DNA from: Acidobacteriaceae bacterium
Lineage (GTDB): Bacteria; Acidobacteriota; Terriglobia; Terriglobales; Acidobacteriaceae
Length of the DNA: 64,000 nucleotides
Assembly: GCA_003134435.1 (NCBI GenBank)
Contig: PLBE01000053.1
Location: 36,672 to 100,671, forward strand
Direction of reading: 5' to 3'
The position numbers and the translations under genes are program-made. Under the pieces are notes generated by a model, which made no database searches, was not told where the DNA came from, and saw only the letters and a list, made by a program, of their open reading frames with translations. Shown here piece after piece: positions 34,698-42,457 of the stretch. Each line of letters opens with the position of its first letter. Position 1 is the first letter of the stretch.

Positions 34698-36260
34698 TCA
34701 GGCTCCTTCTGGCGCGAACAGGACGCGAAGTGTGGTCGCGAGAATGTGCAGGTCGAGCCGCAAACTCCAGTTCTCGATGTAGGTGAGATCAAGGTGCATG
34801 TTGAGTTCGAACGACGGACAGTCGCGCGCCGTAACCTGCCAGAGACCGGTGATGCCAGGCTTCACATCGAGGCGCCGGAAGTGGTGAAGTTCGTAATGGT
34901 TGACTTCGTCAACGGGATGAGGGCGCGGTCCCACCAGACTCATCTCCCCCCGGAGCACGTTCCAGAGTTGCGGCAGTTCGTCGAGGCTGTAGCGGCGAAG
35001 CAGACGGCCGACGCGAGTGATTCTGGGGTCGTCGACGATCTTGAAGATTGGCCCTTGCCTCTGGTTGCGGGAGCGCAGGTCTTCCTTTAGTTGGGCCGAG
35101 TCGCTCACCATGGAGCGGAATTTGAAGCATCGAAAACGGCGGCCTTTGGCGCCCGTCCGTTCGGCGGCGTAGATTACCGGGCCGGGCGAATCCAATCGTA
35201 TGAGCATGGCAGCCATCGCCATGAAAGGGCTGACCAACAAGAGACCGAGCGTCGCACCGGTGAGATCGAGCAAGCGCTTCAGGAATAACGTGGCGCTCGG
35301 CGATGGCTCGCGATGTAGAGTGACGATCGGTACTTCCCCAATGCGATCAATCCCCGAGTCTGGCCAGGGGCCTTGAGGCAGATCGGGTACCGCGCGAATG
35401 TCAAGGTGGTTGCGGAATGCGGCTTCAGCGGCCTTTCGCGTCTGCTCGATTCGACCGGGAAGAGCGAGGATGACTTCGTCAATGAATTCGGCGCGCGCGA
35501 GCCATTCGAGGTCGGCGATTCGTCCCAAGACGGCTGGGGAAAGAGGTTGCTCGTCGTCCAGGAAACCGCAGACGGTGGCGCGTTGAAGAGGATCATTGCG
35601 CAGGGCGCGGGCGATGGAGCGGGCAACCGGACCGCCGCCAATGATGAGGATCTTGCGCGCTTCGGTTTCGCACCGGCGGCGCTTCCATTCCATTTGCCTC
35701 AACCTTCGCAACAGCGCGAGGCCGGCCAGACTGCTGGCAAATATTCTGGCAGCGGCGAGGAGATGGACTCCGTCCCACGCTGCGATGAAAACGAGTCCGA
35801 TCGCGAGCAGGGTTGAGCGCGCGAGTGCGGGGACGATTCCGGGGGGAGACGGATCGCCGGCGTGCTGGTAGAGACCTTCACAGAAGCCGAAGAGAGTTAC
35901 CAGAACCGCAAAGACAGGTAAGAAAGCCCAAGGCAGGCCCCAAGCGGAGGAGGAAAAAGACAACGCACCGCACACGAGCATGAGAACGAAGAAGTCGGCC
36001 GCCACCAATTCCCAAAAAGTGAAGCGATCAACGGAGGATTGCGGCAGAATCGGCCGGCCTAGCCTTCGTTCCGTAGTGTGTCGAATGGTGGTTCCGTCAG
36101 CCGGGTCCACGGGATGGGTCGAGGTGGCGTTGGTTGTCGGCGCGACCCGGTAGAGTGGTTTTGCGGATGTCCCAAGAATCATGCGGGCATACCGCGAGGG
36201 AGACTCTTTGGGTAGGGTGTTCCACAGACGATTTGTGGCGCTTTCACTCATAGCATTCAC
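34698..36260 (-). CDS. Undecaprenyl-phosphate sugar phosphotransferase (WbaP/EpsE-like)
   Basis: The 520-residue protein has about four N-terminal membrane helices, a CoA-binding-like domain (ARKILIIGGGPVARSIARAL, about residue 200) and a C-terminal bacterial sugar transferase domain: KRLLDLTGATLGLLLVSPFM, RCFKFRSMVSD, YSLDELPQLWNVLRGEMSLV, GPRPHPVDEV and LDVKPGITGLWQVTARD. It loads the first sugar-1-phosphate onto undecaprenyl phosphate and so starts the repeat unit. It overlaps the preceding kinase-like gene by ATGA. Confidence 0.94.
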   Translation of the reverse strand: MNAMSESATNRLWNTLPKESPSRYARMILGTSAKPLYRVAPTTNATSTHPVDPADGTTIRHTTERRLGRPILPQSSVDRFTFWELVAADFFVLMLVCGALSFSSSAWGLPWAFLPVFAVLVTLFGFCEGLYQHAGDPSPPGIVPALARSTLLAIGLVFIAAWDGVHLLAAARIFASSLAGLALLRRLRQMEWKRRRCETEARKILIIGGGPVARSIARALRNDPLQRATVCGFLDDEQPLSPAVLGRIADLEWLARAEFIDEVILALPGRIEQTRKAAEAAFRNHLDIRAVPDLPQGPWPDSGIDRIGEVPIVTLHREPSPSATLFLKRLLDLTGATLGLLLVSPFMAMAAMLIRLDSPGPVIYAAERTGAKGRRFRCFKFRSMVSDSAQLKEDLRSRNQRQGPIFKIVDDPRITRVGRLLRRYSLDELPQLWNVLRGEMSLVGPRPHPVDEVNHYELHHFRRLDVKPGITGLWQVTARDCPSFELNMHLDLTYIENWSLRLDLHILATTLRVLFAPEGA

Positions 36261-36949
36261 AAACTCCGGTAAAGGCCTTGCGGCACGGGAAAGCGACGGT
36301 CGGCGAGGACGGTTCCGAGCAGCGGGACTCGCGCCTTGGTCAGGTGGTCCTTAATCTGAGCAGCGACCAGGCGTCTAGTTTTATTGGCGGTTAGTACCAG
36401 AACCAAGCCGTCGCAGGTTTGGCCGATGCAAGCGGTTAACCAGGAAGCCGGAGCGCAAGACAGAATGGAAAAGTCGAACTCGGTCATGATTTCGCGGAGG
36501 CGCGATAGATTCTGTTCAGTGATCCGTTGTGCGGAGCCTTGGGGCAACCAGCTTTGGCGAGGGACCAACCAAAGCCGCGGCGCTATGGGCCAGGTGAGCT
36601 CCGCTCCAATGGGGGATGGAATTTGTAGTTTAGTTTGTAGAGGGAGCGAGTCGGGGTGGGCATCGAATAGCCCGATGTCGTACCTGTCTTCTTCAGCCAG
36701 AGCCTTGGCGACCTGCAGGCATAGGGTGGCGGTTTCGCTGCAGGCTTCGATGGCGACAAAGCCGACATGGCGCACTGGCTTCGATTCCTGCTGGAAGAAG
36801 AGCTGATGAACCAGGGCATGGATCTGTTCCGTGTGGAGCAAGGCTGTGGGAGAAGCAGAATGGCGCGTAGAGCGGTCGCGAATCGGAGTTGCGCGCGGCT
36901 GTTCAGCGGGGGACGGGATTTCGTCAAGCAGTCCGAGGAGGGTGTTCAC
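36257..36949 (-). CDS. Degenerate CpsD/Wzc-type tyrosine-kinase-like protein lacking the P-loop
   Basis: The 230-residue protein aligns by layout with bacterial tyrosine kinases of capsule loci: HVGFVAIEACSETATLCLQV where GEGKS/T would be, DRYDIGLFDAHPDSLPLQTK at the Walker A' position, and a last part ILSCAPASWLTACIGQTCDG, then LVLVLTANKTRRLVAAQIKD. The P-loop Lys and Ser/Thr are absent and there is no C-terminal tyrosine cluster. It may act as a scaffold with Wzz rather than as a kinase. It lies between wzz and the WbaP-like gene with 4-bp overlaps on both sides. Confidence 0.7.
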   Translation of the reverse strand: MNTLLGLLDEIPSPAEQPRATPIRDRSTRHSASPTALLHTEQIHALVHQLFFQQESKPVRHVGFVAIEACSETATLCLQVAKALAEEDRYDIGLFDAHPDSLPLQTKLQIPSPIGAELTWPIAPRLWLVPRQSWLPQGSAQRITEQNLSRLREIMTEFDFSILSCAPASWLTACIGQTCDGLVLVLTANKTRRLVAAQIKDHLTKARVPLLGTVLADRRFPVPQGLYRSL

Positions 36950-38463
36950 GAAACCACCGCCTTGGGCGGGCCGACCCGGAAGAGAGGCGGATGGACGGTG
37001 GGATCAGGTGCAGGCAACCAGGCCAGCACCGGCACTTCCAATAGGCCGCGAGCCTCGGCGGGCGTGCGAATGGTCGGGTCAAAGTACTCCCTGATGAAGG
37101 CAACGCTCACGCTGAAGCCGGTGGCCAGTCCGAAAGCGAGCAGGGAATAAATCAGCCCGGAGTGGGCGGGAAGAGCAGACGCTACTGGCGGTTCCACAAT
37201 CGCCACATTGAGGATGCGACGTTGGTCGAGCGCATCGCCGATGCGCGCTTCCTCGCGTTTGTGGAGGTAGAGCAGGTAGTTGTCTTCCTCGACTTTGGCG
37301 TTGCGCATCAGATCCTGTTGATCAAGCGAGTCCGATTGCCTCTGCTGGGCAAAACTACGGAGCGACGCGACCTGGGTGGAAGCGACGGCTTGGCGGGCCC
37401 GCAAGCCATCGCACTGCACCTGGGCTTTTTCCATTTCCATGCTCGCCCACTCGTAATGGGGATCCTGGTCGGTGGTTTCGTCGCGCACCGGGGTAAGCGC
37501 TTCGGCGGCAATTGACGTCCGGGTTTGCTCGATTTCCTGTTCCACTTCCTGGACCAGCCGGTAAGACGGTTCAAAGCGGCTGAGCAGGTCGGTGCGTTTC
37601 AGTTGGAGTTCCAGGAGACGAGTTTTCATCTTTTCGAGAACTTCCGGGTTGTCAGCCCAGCGCTTGAGGGTGACGGAACGAGTGGGAAGCGACTTGAGTT
37701 GTTCGCGAAGCGACGAAATGCGGCGTTCGGTTTCGACGCGGTCCTGGTCCACCTGGCGATAGGACGCGTCCGCCTCGCCTAGTTTCTGGAGCGCGATGTC
37801 GCGCTCGAGCGCCGCCGAGACCACGCCGCGAGCCCGAGTAAAATGGACCAGTTCAGCTTCAGACTGAAGCAGACGCTTCTCGTATTCGGCAGTTTGCTGG
37901 GCGAAGAACTCGATTTCTCCCGGGGGCCGCTGCAGATTGGTATGTCTCCGAACGTAGAGGGTCGACAGGGCCGAGAGTATACGGGCGGCTTGCTCCGGAT
38001 TGGCATCTTTGTAGGTGACCTGAATGAGGTTTGATTTCTTCAGGGCTTCGACATCCAGACCGCTCGAGAGCATGCGCACGGCATGTTCGGTGGCGGCCGG
38101 GCGGTCGATGTCCGGGACGTCGGCGGGAACAAGCCCGACCGTTTTCACGACTTGCTTGAGGAGATCTTCGTCGCGCAGGAGTTCGACTTCGGAGTTGAGT
38201 TCTTCCTCAGTAATATCGGGACGAATGAAATCCATGGCGCTGGCGGGCTGGGAGGAGACGACGGGATCAAAGCGTCCGCGGCGCAGCAGGATCTTGAAGT
38301 GCGATTGGTAGCGGGGCGAGAAGAGCGCCACGAGCAGCGTGGCGAGGAATACGAATACGAAGGAAGAAGCAACCAGTCGGGGACTCCGGAACAGCGTGGC
38401 CGCCAGTTCGCGAGGCGTGGGAGAAGCGGGGCGGTGCGAGTTTGTGTTCCATTCCGCGGACAT
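36946..38463 (-). CDS. Wzz/GumC chain-length determinant
   Basis: The roughly 505-residue protein has an N-terminal membrane span (LVASSFVFVFLATLLVALFS, about residues 31-50), a long coiled-coil periplasmic region (about 90-400, many Leu/Glu/Arg heptads such as ETERRISSLREQLKSLPTRS), and a C-terminal span (LIYSLLAFGLATGFSVSVAF). This is a polysaccharide co-polymerase of the GumC/EpsG class. A small adjacent CpsD-like protein follows, the split arrangement known from Gram-positive and some Gram-negative loci. ATG 38463 (MSAEWN) is chosen over 38487. Confidence 0.88.
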   Translation of the reverse strand: MSAEWNTNSHRPASPTPRELAATLFRSPRLVASSFVFVFLATLLVALFSPRYQSHFKILLRRGRFDPVVSSQPASAMDFIRPDITEEELNSEVELLRDEDLLKQVVKTVGLVPADVPDIDRPAATEHAVRMLSSGLDVEALKKSNLIQVTYKDANPEQAARILSALSTLYVRRHTNLQRPPGEIEFFAQQTAEYEKRLLQSEAELVHFTRARGVVSAALERDIALQKLGEADASYRQVDQDRVETERRISSLREQLKSLPTRSVTLKRWADNPEVLEKMKTRLLELQLKRTDLLSRFEPSYRLVQEVEQEIEQTRTSIAAEALTPVRDETTDQDPHYEWASMEMEKAQVQCDGLRARQAVASTQVASLRSFAQQRQSDSLDQQDLMRNAKVEEDNYLLYLHKREEARIGDALDQRRILNVAIVEPPVASALPAHSGLIYSLLAFGLATGFSVSVAFIREYFDPTIRTPAEARGLLEVPVLAWLPAPDPTVHPPLFRVGPPKAVVS

Positions 38464-38557
38464 GGATCGTACAGCAAAGCCGATCACACCCGGCGGGCCT
38501 CAGGGTAACTCGCCAGATTTTGCAGACGCAATCAGTGAATGCTGCCACTCCTTTCCG

Positions 38558-39382
38558 CTAGAACTGCAATGGGTTCATGTACCAGCTCATGGAGTTGGTT
38601 GGAACATACCTGCGGATTTTTGAGATCCGGCTCTGGGGCACAAAAATGAAGTCACCCGGTTGAAGATGGAGATCTTCGCGAAGATTGCGGGAATCCAGCA
38701 TCCTTTTAAGGTCAATGACATGAGACTCGGCGACGTTCGCCGAGACTCGACGAAACAGAACCACCTGCGAGTGACGGGCCTGCTGGGTGAAGCCGCCGGC
38801 AATGGCCACGGCTTCAGTTACGGTCAGATCCCCACGCAGCTCGTATTTTCCCGGCCGTACTACTTCACCTGAAGCGAGGAAGTAAGGCTTGTCGAAGTCC
38901 TTCAAGGTCACGGTGACCTCGGGATCGCGCAGAAATTTGCGGTAGGCATTGACAACCGCCCGCTGCGCTTCGGGAACGGTGAGTCCTTCCAGGAGCAGAA
39001 GGCCGGCACCTTTCAGCACTACGAAGCCGTCGGGCTGGACGGTCAACGTCTGGTTGAAATCGGCGGAAAAAGTGAAATTGACGTCCACGGTGTCCGATTT
39101 TGAAAGCCGATAAAGCGGATGGCGTTCCCCTCCGAATGCAGGATCTCCCATGCCACCCGCTCTTCCGGGTTGTGCAATCGTTCCGCCGGGGGAAGCTTCC
39201 GGCCCGCTGCGGTCCTGGCTCTGCGAGCTCTCCGCCGGCTCGATCTTTGCGGCCGGCGGAGCAGAAGACACAGGGGCCGCAGCAGGCGACGGTAGAGTCT
39301 CCTGAGCGAAGGCGATCACGGCTAGTTGCAGGATGAGCATGCCCGCAGCTTCCAAAACGACGTGTTGAGTAATTACATGCAT
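38558..39382 (-). CDS. Polysaccharide export outer-membrane protein (Wza/SLBB)
   Basis: The roughly 274-residue protein has a signal segment (MLILQLAVIAFAQ), a Pro/Ala/Ser-rich linker, the Poly_export domain (LYRLSKSDTVDVNFTFSADF, then PDGFVVLKGAGLLLLEGLTV) and an SLBB domain (KPYFLASGEVVRPGKYELRG, then LHLQPGDFIFVPQSR). It would form the outer-membrane export channel. It has no lipobox. ATG 39382 (MHVITQHVV) is chosen because the open frame up to 39895 is Arg/Pro-rich and has no signal. It is the first gene of the minus-strand run that ends at rfbC. Confidence 0.85.
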   Translation of the reverse strand: MHVITQHVVLEAAGMLILQLAVIAFAQETLPSPAAAPVSSAPPAAKIEPAESSQSQDRSGPEASPGGTIAQPGRAGGMGDPAFGGERHPLYRLSKSDTVDVNFTFSADFNQTLTVQPDGFVVLKGAGLLLLEGLTVPEAQRAVVNAYRKFLRDPEVTVTLKDFDKPYFLASGEVVRPGKYELRGDLTVTEAVAIAGGFTQQARHSQVVLFRRVSANVAESHVIDLKRMLDSRNLREDLHLQPGDFIFVPQSRISKIRRYVPTNSMSWYMNPLQF

Positions 39383-39720
39383 CTCCGGACTCTCACCGTT
39401 GCTCCGAACGGCGAACCTACTGAGCAACTCGATGGTTTGAGCTGGTACCTCGAAGTTACTGGCGTGTAGCGAGCGCAACAAGACTTGGAAAGTACTGTCC
39501 ACGGCGGTACCGGGCACCTGGCAGCCACTGGAAAGGTGAGGAAGTTCGCAGATGGGCCGCCGGGGTGCGGTTGGCGGGCTCGAACACGCGCGGCAGGACC
39601 GAGCGCCCGCGCGCGAGTTGTGCCCAAGAGTAGATCTGCCAAAGTAGACAACGGAGGAGCCATTCATCACCAACGGGCTGTGACGGGGCCTACATCTGGT
39701 CCATGCGCTTGTTGGGCATA
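39383..39720. other. Divergent control region of the polysaccharide operon and LuxR gene
   Basis: These 338 bp between the Wza and LuxR genes contain no credible ORF. I find no convincing -35/-10 pair for the minus strand and no sigma54 -24/-12 pattern. Short inverted repeats (CCGTTGCTCCGAACGG, about 39394-39409) lie close to the Wza start. A regulator bound here could control both directions. Confidence 0.4.
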
Positions 39721-39722
39721 AT
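39717..39722 (+). promoter_or_regulatory. CATAAT box 7 nt before GTG start of the LuxR gene
   Basis: CATAAT, seven bases and GTG (39730) mirror the TACAAT-6-start pattern seen elsewhere. If used, the ATG at 39721 would be within the promoter and the GTG would be the true start. Confidence 0.35.
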
Positions 39723-39729
39723 GACAAGC

Positions 39730-40461
39730 GTGAAAACGACTCGCCGCACAAAGCAGTTGACGGAAAACGGATCAGCCGAAACGGAATTGGTGCACGTTCT
39801 GGTTGCCGATTCGGGCCCGATTCAGTCGCAACTCTTGACCCGGGCCTTGAAAGGCCGCCGCGAATTTGAGGTTTCAGCGGTGGCGCTCGAAACATCCGCC
39901 CTCCGCGACTTCATGCAGTCGAAGCGCGCCGACGTGGTGTTGATAGCCGGAAATCACTTGCCCGATCTCGGCTTGCTGCGCTGGTTGCGCGTTTCGTATC
40001 CCAAAGTCGCTCCTATTCTGCTGGCGGAGAACGAGGACCGCGAACTGGTTGTGAACGCCTTCCGTGCGGGGGCCAAGGGCATTTTTCTTTTTACCCACAC
40101 GCCTTTTCCGATGCTCTGCAAGTGCATCCATTGCGTTTTCCAGGGACAGGTGTGGATCAACCGCCAGCAGATGAACTATGTGCTCGATGCATTGTCGGAA
40201 GTGCCGACGCTGCGGGTCGTCAATTCCAATGGCAGGTTCCTGTTGACGCCTCGTGAGGAGCAGGTAGTCGCGCTCGTCGCCGACGGCTTGACCAACCGCG
40301 GAGTCGCCGTCGAGTTGGGACTCAGCGAACACACCATCAAGAAATATCTGTTACGCATCTTCGATAAGGTCGGAATCTCGAGCCGGGTGGAACTGGTGCT
40401 CTATGCCATGGCGCACGGCGAACACCGGCCGTCGGAATGGATGCCGAGCAGCAGCGCCTGA
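39730..40461 (+). CDS. LuxR-family regulator with a degenerate receiver domain
   Basis: The roughly 243-residue protein has a receiver-like N-terminal domain (VHVLVADSGPIQSQLLTRAL, VVLIAGNHLPDLGLLRWLRV, GAKGIFLF) and a C-terminal LuxR helix-turn-helix (LTPREEQVVALVADGLTNRG, then HTIKKYLLRIFDKVGISSRV). The position of the phosphorylated Asp is Ala or Gly, and the conserved Lys is Phe, so it is probably not controlled by phosphorylation. It is divergent from the polysaccharide operon and may regulate it. The start may be ATG 39721 or GTG 39730. Confidence 0.85.
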   Translation: MKTTRRTKQLTENGSAETELVHVLVADSGPIQSQLLTRALKGRREFEVSAVALETSALRDFMQSKRADVVLIAGNHLPDLGLLRWLRVSYPKVAPILLAENEDRELVVNAFRAGAKGIFLFTHTPFPMLCKCIHCVFQGQVWINRQQMNYVLDALSEVPTLRVVNSNGRFLLTPREEQVVALVADGLTNRGVAVELGLSEHTIKKYLLRIFDKVGISSRVELVLYAMAHGEHRPSEWMPSSSA

Positions 40462-40557
40462 CGGGCTGGAGCGCGCACGGGTGGGTGTGATGAATCGAAG
40501 TCCTTGAACCGGCGAATGAGTTCCTCCGCAGCTACGATGCGGAGGGAAGGGTCGAAG

Positions 40558-40563
40558 TACAAT
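40558..40563 (+). promoter_or_regulatory. TACAAT box 6 nt before a short leader ORF
   Basis: TACAAT, GTCTGC and ATG (40570) repeat the exact spacing seen before lpxB, rfbD and phoB. The ORF it would start is only nine codons. Confidence 0.45.
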
Positions 40564-40569
40564 GTCTGC

Positions 40570-40599
40570 ATGCGGAAAAGCGAGGAGATCTGCCGGTGA
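40570..40599 (+). CDS. Nine-codon leader ORF overlapping the start of the membrane-protein gene
   Basis: The frame MRKSEEICR ends in TGA at 40597-40599, overlapping GTG at 40596 (GTGA). Within it, GAGGAG (40582-40587) is a Shine-Dalgarno for the GTG. The arrangement suggests translational coupling from a leaderless leader peptide, though it may be a chance frame. Confidence 0.35.
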   Translation: MRKSEEICR

Positions 40600-40994
40600 C
40601 GGATTCGGCGTTGCAGTCCAGGGTCGCGCGCCGATGGACGGTGATCGCTTCGGGCCTGCTGCTGCTGGCCCTGGGGCTGGTGGTGATCTATACGGGGCCC
40701 AACGCCTTTTACAGTCCGGTTGCCTTGGTAGTGGTGTCCGCGATCGGGCTGGCGGCACTGCTACTGCAGGTGCGGTTTCGCCGCGACCTTCCCATTTATT
40801 CTCCGCTCTGGCTTAACGTTCTCGGCATTGTTTGCGCCACGGTGTCGCTGTTCGCCGACCTTCTCCGGATGCCAAGCCGCCTGCTCGATCTGGTAGCGTT
40901 TGTTGCGGTGGTCTGCTTCGGCATCAGCGGATTGCTCATCCTGCATGCCCTGCGACGCCGGGTACAGGTGCCGCAATCGACAGAGACGCAATAG
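40596..40994 (+). CDS. Small four-helix membrane protein of unknown function
   Basis: The 132-residue protein has four hydrophobic segments, including VIASGLLLLALGLVVIYTGP, FYSPVALVVVSAIGLAALLL, LWLNVLGIVCATVSLFADLL and LVAFVAVVCFGISGLLILHA. The C-terminus is basic (LRRRVQVPQSTETQ). No family is recognised. Start is GTG 40596, preceded by GAGGAG. It is 21 bp upstream of rfbD but rfbD has its own TACAAT box. Confidence 0.6.
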   Translation: MTDSALQSRVARRWTVIASGLLLLALGLVVIYTGPNAFYSPVALVVVSAIGLAALLLQVRFRRDLPIYSPLWLNVLGIVCATVSLFADLLRMPSRLLDLVAFVAVVCFGISGLLILHALRRRVQVPQSTETQ

Positions 40995-41003
40995 CCGGGC
41001 ATT

Positions 41004-41009
41004 TACAAT
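41004..41009 (+). promoter_or_regulatory. TACAAT box 6 nt before the rfbD start
   Basis: TACAAT, TCCAGC and ATG (41016) follow directly. No Shine-Dalgarno is present, as expected for a leaderless mRNA. Confidence 0.5.
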
Positions 41010-41015
41010 TCCAGC

Positions 41016-41909
41016 ATGCGCGTCACGTTGTTCGGAGCTTCCGGGCTGCTCGGCCGGGAACTGGTTCGCGAGTTGAGCGGAAACGATCGAAGAGGGGAAG
41101 ATCGAAGCGGTGAGGATCGAAGCGGCCAGCAAGATCTGTTAATCGCTCCGTCCTCGCAAGACGCGGATCTGCGAGACCGGGCCCGCGTCCGCGAATCGAT
41201 CGGCGGGACCAAGGGCGATTTCCATTCCGACTGGGTGATCCTGGCCGCCGCCTATACCGATGTAGATGGTTGCGAGTCGAATCGTGATTTGGCCTTCGCC
41301 GTGAATTGCGAGGGCGCGGTCCATGTGGCCGAGGCTGTCCGCGAGTTCGGATCGCGACTGCTGTTTCTCAGCACCGATTATGTTTTCGATGGCAGCAAAC
41401 GATCGCCGTACCAAGCGAGTGATCCGAGAAATCCGACTAGCGTTTATGGTGAGAGCAAGGCCCGCGCCGAGGAGCGATTGCTGGAGATTCTGCCCGAGGT
41501 TTGCATCGTACGGACTTCATGGCTGTTCGGGCACGGAGGCAAGTGTTTTCCGGCGACGATTCTGAAGCTGGCGGCCAATCGCGCCGAGCTTTCCGTGGTC
41601 AACGACCAGCGCGGCAGTCCGACTTTCACGCGCGATTTAGCAAGCGCTCTGGTGCAGCTTTGCCGCGCCTCCGCCCGCGGGGTGGTGCACGTTACCAACT
41701 CGGGCAACTGTACCTGGTACGAATTCGCCCGCGAAATCGTGCTAGCCTCGGGCCTGCCGGCGAAAGTCAAGCCGGTGACCACCGCCGAATTCCCGCGACC
41801 GGCTCAACGTCCGGCATACTCGGTTCTGTCGCCGGACAGTCTGCACGCGTACAACATCGGGATGCCGGATTGGCGGGATGCATTGCGGCGCTATCTGGCC
41901 GACGCGTAG
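41016..41909 (+). CDS. rfbD: dTDP-4-dehydrorhamnose reductase
   Basis: The 297-residue protein is a short-chain reductase with VTLFGASGLLGRELVREL (nucleotide-binding), VNCEGAVHVAEAVREFGSRL, FLSTDYVFDGSKRSPYQASD, YGESKARAEERLLE and RPAYSVLSPDSLHAYNIGMP near the end. It makes dTDP-L-rhamnose and completes the pathway with rfbB, rfbA and rfbC, which lie 14-16 kb away on the other strand. The N-terminal region carries a short Arg/Glu/Asp/Ser/Gly tandem repeat (GEDRSGEDRSG, about residues 27-37) from a 15-bp DNA repeat. It has no ribosome-binding site and a TACAAT box at -12. Confidence 0.92.
   Translation: MRVTLFGASGLLGRELVRELSGNDRRGEDRSGEDRSGQQDLLIAPSSQDADLRDRARVRESIGGTKGDFHSDWVILAAAYTDVDGCESNRDLAFAVNCEGAVHVAEAVREFGSRLLFLSTDYVFDGSKRSPYQASDPRNPTSVYGESKARAEERLLEILPEVCIVRTSWLFGHGGKCFPATILKLAANRAELSVVNDQRGSPTFTRDLASALVQLCRASARGVVHVTNSGNCTWYEFAREIVLASGLPAKVKPVTTAEFPRPAQRPAYSVLSPDSLHAYNIGMPDWRDALRRYLADA
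41085..41129 (+). repeat. Three 15-bp tandem units inside rfbD
   Basis: Units starting GATCGAAGAGGGGAA, GATCGAAGCGGTGAG and GATCGAAGCGGCCAG begin at 41085, 41100 and 41115. They encode repeated EDRSG-like peptides without disturbing the frame. Confidence 0.75.
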
Positions 41910-41922
41910 TGACCAGGCCGCT

Positions 41923-42150
41923 TCAGTGGGTGCCGCCGCTCAACAGAGTGAGCGACCAGATGCTTAGGCGCAAGCTCTGCCGGGTGGTATCTCCGCCGCA
42001 ATGATGGCATCGTCCATCGGATTGGGCGAGCAAGATGCTGTGTTCTGTGGGAGCTGATGTCATTCTGCGACTGGGGAGGCGTCCTTGATTAAGACGTTTC
42101 AAACTTTCGGTCAATTCATCGAATGATTGCGGAGTGGAAAGCTTGTTCAT
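41923..42150 (-). CDS. Possible small protein, unknown
   Basis: The 75-residue frame MNKLSTPQSFDELTESLKRL ... contains a C-x2-C pair (RCHHCGG). ATG 42150 is preceded by GAGGA at a short 4-nt spacing. No family is recognised and composition does not strongly favour coding. It is convergent with rfbD. Confidence 0.35.
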   Translation of the reverse strand: MNKLSTPQSFDELTESLKRLNQGRLPSRRMTSAPTEHSILLAQSDGRCHHCGGDTTRQSLRLSIWSLTLLSGGTH

Positions 42151-42457
42151 CGGGTCCTCAGTTGGGATTGGTTTTGGGAATGCGCCTCAATTCCTTGAAC
42201 GTCGCGGTTAAACTACCGCGATGCGGCGTGGCGGTTCGATTGATGTTGCGCATCTTTGTTTCTGCTTCTGAGGACTGCAAGCGCATCGCCATTGACGGCG
42301 ACGTTTGATTAGCCTTTGGGACGTAGCGGCAGAAACGTAGGGTTGGCCTTGGCGTCGGTTGCATTGACTGCCTGTGCCGTGGCGTGGTGGGGCGTTATGT
42401 TGCTGTCTAATCTCTGCCACGGTGGTTTATCCTTAAAAATTCTTTGTGGGGACCAAC
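42151..42457. other. Intergenic region before the BNR-repeat gene
   Basis: No credible gene is seen in these 307 bp. A Shine-Dalgarno-like GTGGGGA (42446-42452) serves the GTG at 42458. The stretch has moderate A+T and several short inverted repeats but no clear promoter. Confidence 0.4.

Noticed and set aside
39383-39895. N-terminal extension of the Wza frame
   Set aside because: Arg/Pro-rich sequence ahead of a proper signal segment, overlapping the LuxR gene start region.
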